Shown here piece after piece: positions 16,660 through 17,279 of a DNA stretch of 17,279 nt (its first letter is position 1; each line of letters starts with the position of its first letter). Origin of the DNA: Chitinophagales bacterium (lineage in GTDB: Bacteria; Bacteroidota; Bacteroidia; Chitinophagales; UBA2359); the NCBI GenBank assembly GCA_020629335.1, contig JAHDDN010000070.1, forward strand, positions 1-17,279, read 5' to 3'. A program made the translations under genes and the position numbers. The notes under the pieces were generated by a model that was not told where the DNA came from, did not search any database, and worked only from the letters and a program-made list of their open reading frames with translations.

Positions 16660-16800
16660 GGCCGGGCTATCCGCTCTTATGAGCCTGTTCGGTAGCTACT
16701 ACGCTAAGTGATGCTTGTCTGCTAAAGCCAGCCATCGCATCACTAAGCTTCGTAAGCTACCTCTCGACGCCACATACCGCTCCTATCCCTCGCGCGAAAA
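16660..16800 (+). repeat. Dispersed GC-rich repeat, copy C
   Basis: This roughly 141-bp copy is in the same orientation as copy A, and its terminal blocks are almost identical to copy A. The inner stem is the best of the three: CTAAGTGATGC (16704-16714) with GCATCACTAAG (16737-16747), 10 of 11 pairs. The outer TATGTGGC arm is altered to TATGAGCC. A new 7-bp pairing appears between the stems instead: GGTAGCT (16691-16697) with AGCTACC (16755-16761). The copy overlaps the last codons of mtnA (which ends at 16783). Related sequence (GGGCGCGTCCGCTTATC near 16573) suggests the element may extend left. The remaining 16483-16659 is AT-rich DNA upstream of the CHAT gene, with no gene seen. Confidence 0.8.
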
Positions 16801-17279
16801 CAAAGCAGCAATCCCCTCCTCACTAGCCCCACAAATCCCTCTTTCTGTAATCAAACCCGTAACTAATCGTGCAGGTGTAACATCAAAAGCATAATTAGCA
16901 GCAGGGCTAGCTTCAGGAGTGAGCAGTACTTTGCGCACCTTCCCTTCCTCATCCAATCCCTGAATATGAGTCACCTCTTCAGGACCTCTTTGCTCAATCG
17001 GAATCGTCAAGCCATCCCTAATTTGCCAGTCGATAGTGGTAGAGGGTAATGCTACATAAAAAGGCACGTCATTATCCTTAGCTGCCAGAGCCTTGAGATA
17101 GGTACCTATTTTATTGGCTACATCACCTGTGTAAGTGGTGCGATCAGTACCTACTATGCACATATCCACCATTCCATGTTGCATCAGGTGGCCGCCTACA
17201 TTATCTACAATGACGGTATGCGGCACTCCATGTTGCGCCAACTCATAAGCCGTAATTCGAGCGCCTTGATTGCGGGGGC
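16783..17279 (-). CDS. mtnA: S-methyl-5-thioribose-1-phosphate isomerase, C-terminal part
   Basis: MtnA isomerises 5-methylthioribose-1-phosphate to 5-methylthioribulose-1-phosphate in the cytoplasmic methionine salvage pathway. About 165 codons lie in the window and the 5' part is outside it. The frame stays open to the window edge and reads [20 protein letters not shown], matching the MtnA segment before the catalytic Asp. [19 protein letters not shown] contains the expected catalytic Asp (codon 17143-17145); the catalytic Cys would be in the missing part. The C-terminal [16 protein letters not shown] is also typical of the family. The TTG at 17241 is an internal Leu codon, not a start. The final residues SREG and the stop codon lie inside dispersed-repeat copy C, so the element forms the natural end of the gene. 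The related eIF-2B-like family is less likely given the close match to MtnA motifs. Confidence 0.9.
   Translation of the reverse strand, partial: PRNQGARITAYELAQHGVPHTVIVDNVGGHLMQHGMVDMCIVGTDRTTYTGDVANKIGTYLKALAAKDNDVPFYVALPSTTIDWQIRDGLTIPIEQRGPEEVTHIQGLDEEGKVRKVLLTPEASPAANYAFDVTPARLVTGLITERGICGASEEGIAALFSREG

Noticed and set aside
16454..16711. 85-codon plus-strand open frame
   Set aside because: It begins antisense to the CHAT start and runs into repeat copy C; composition and context argue against a gene.

Overview
The window looks like a chromosomal segment of a Bacteroidota bacterium, most likely from the Saprospirales/Saprospiraceae. Three things point that way. Two very large secreted proteins end in type IX secretion (T9SS) sorting domains. 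A TonB-dependent receptor carries an N-terminal carboxypeptidase-regulatory-like domain. The DNA is AT-rich with weak Shine-Dalgarno signals. The genus cannot be fixed from this sequence alone.

Layout from left to right. (1) 234-3035 (-): a secreted leucine-rich-repeat (LRR) adhesin-like protein with a T9SS tail. (2) 3267-4805 (+), divergent from it: a helical cytoplasmic protein of unknown function. (3) 4806-5193: non-coding, with an imperfect inverted repeat and copy A of a GC-rich dispersed repeat. (4) 5194-6180 and 6201-8585 (both -): a probable two-gene unit of a TonB-dependent outer-membrane receptor followed by a YheT-type alpha/beta hydrolase. (5) 8771-12136 (-): a 1121-residue secreted protein built from internal tandem duplications (four 149-residue super-repeats, then Cys/Asp-rich calcium-binding-like repeats), with a T9SS tail and a clear rho-independent terminator. 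(6) 12137-12561: non-coding, with dispersed-repeat copy B and a strong 13-bp hairpin. (7) 12562-13296 and 13307-13915 (both +): an ECF-sigma-like protein and a small protein with an anti-sigma-like N-terminus. They converge on and overlap by 4 bp a TPR-CHAT protease gene (- strand, ending at 13912). (8) 16483-16782: AT-rich leader of the CHAT gene and dispersed-repeat copy C. (9) 16783-17279 (-): the 3' part of mtnA (methionine salvage), cut by the window end.

The most interesting unit is the sigma-like / anti-sigma-like / TPR-CHAT trio. It has the same kinds of parts as the accessory module of type III-E CRISPR systems, where a TPR-CHAT protease cleaves a protein that restrains an RpoE-type sigma factor. 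No cas gene or CRISPR array is present here. The working hypothesis is a CRISPR-independent, protease-triggered transcription switch; this is inference from domains and gene layout.

The second notable item is the three-copy, roughly 140-bp GC-rich repeat. It has conserved blocks, nested inverted repeats and an apical hairpin whose sequence varies while some pairing is kept. One copy supplies the last codons and stop of mtnA.
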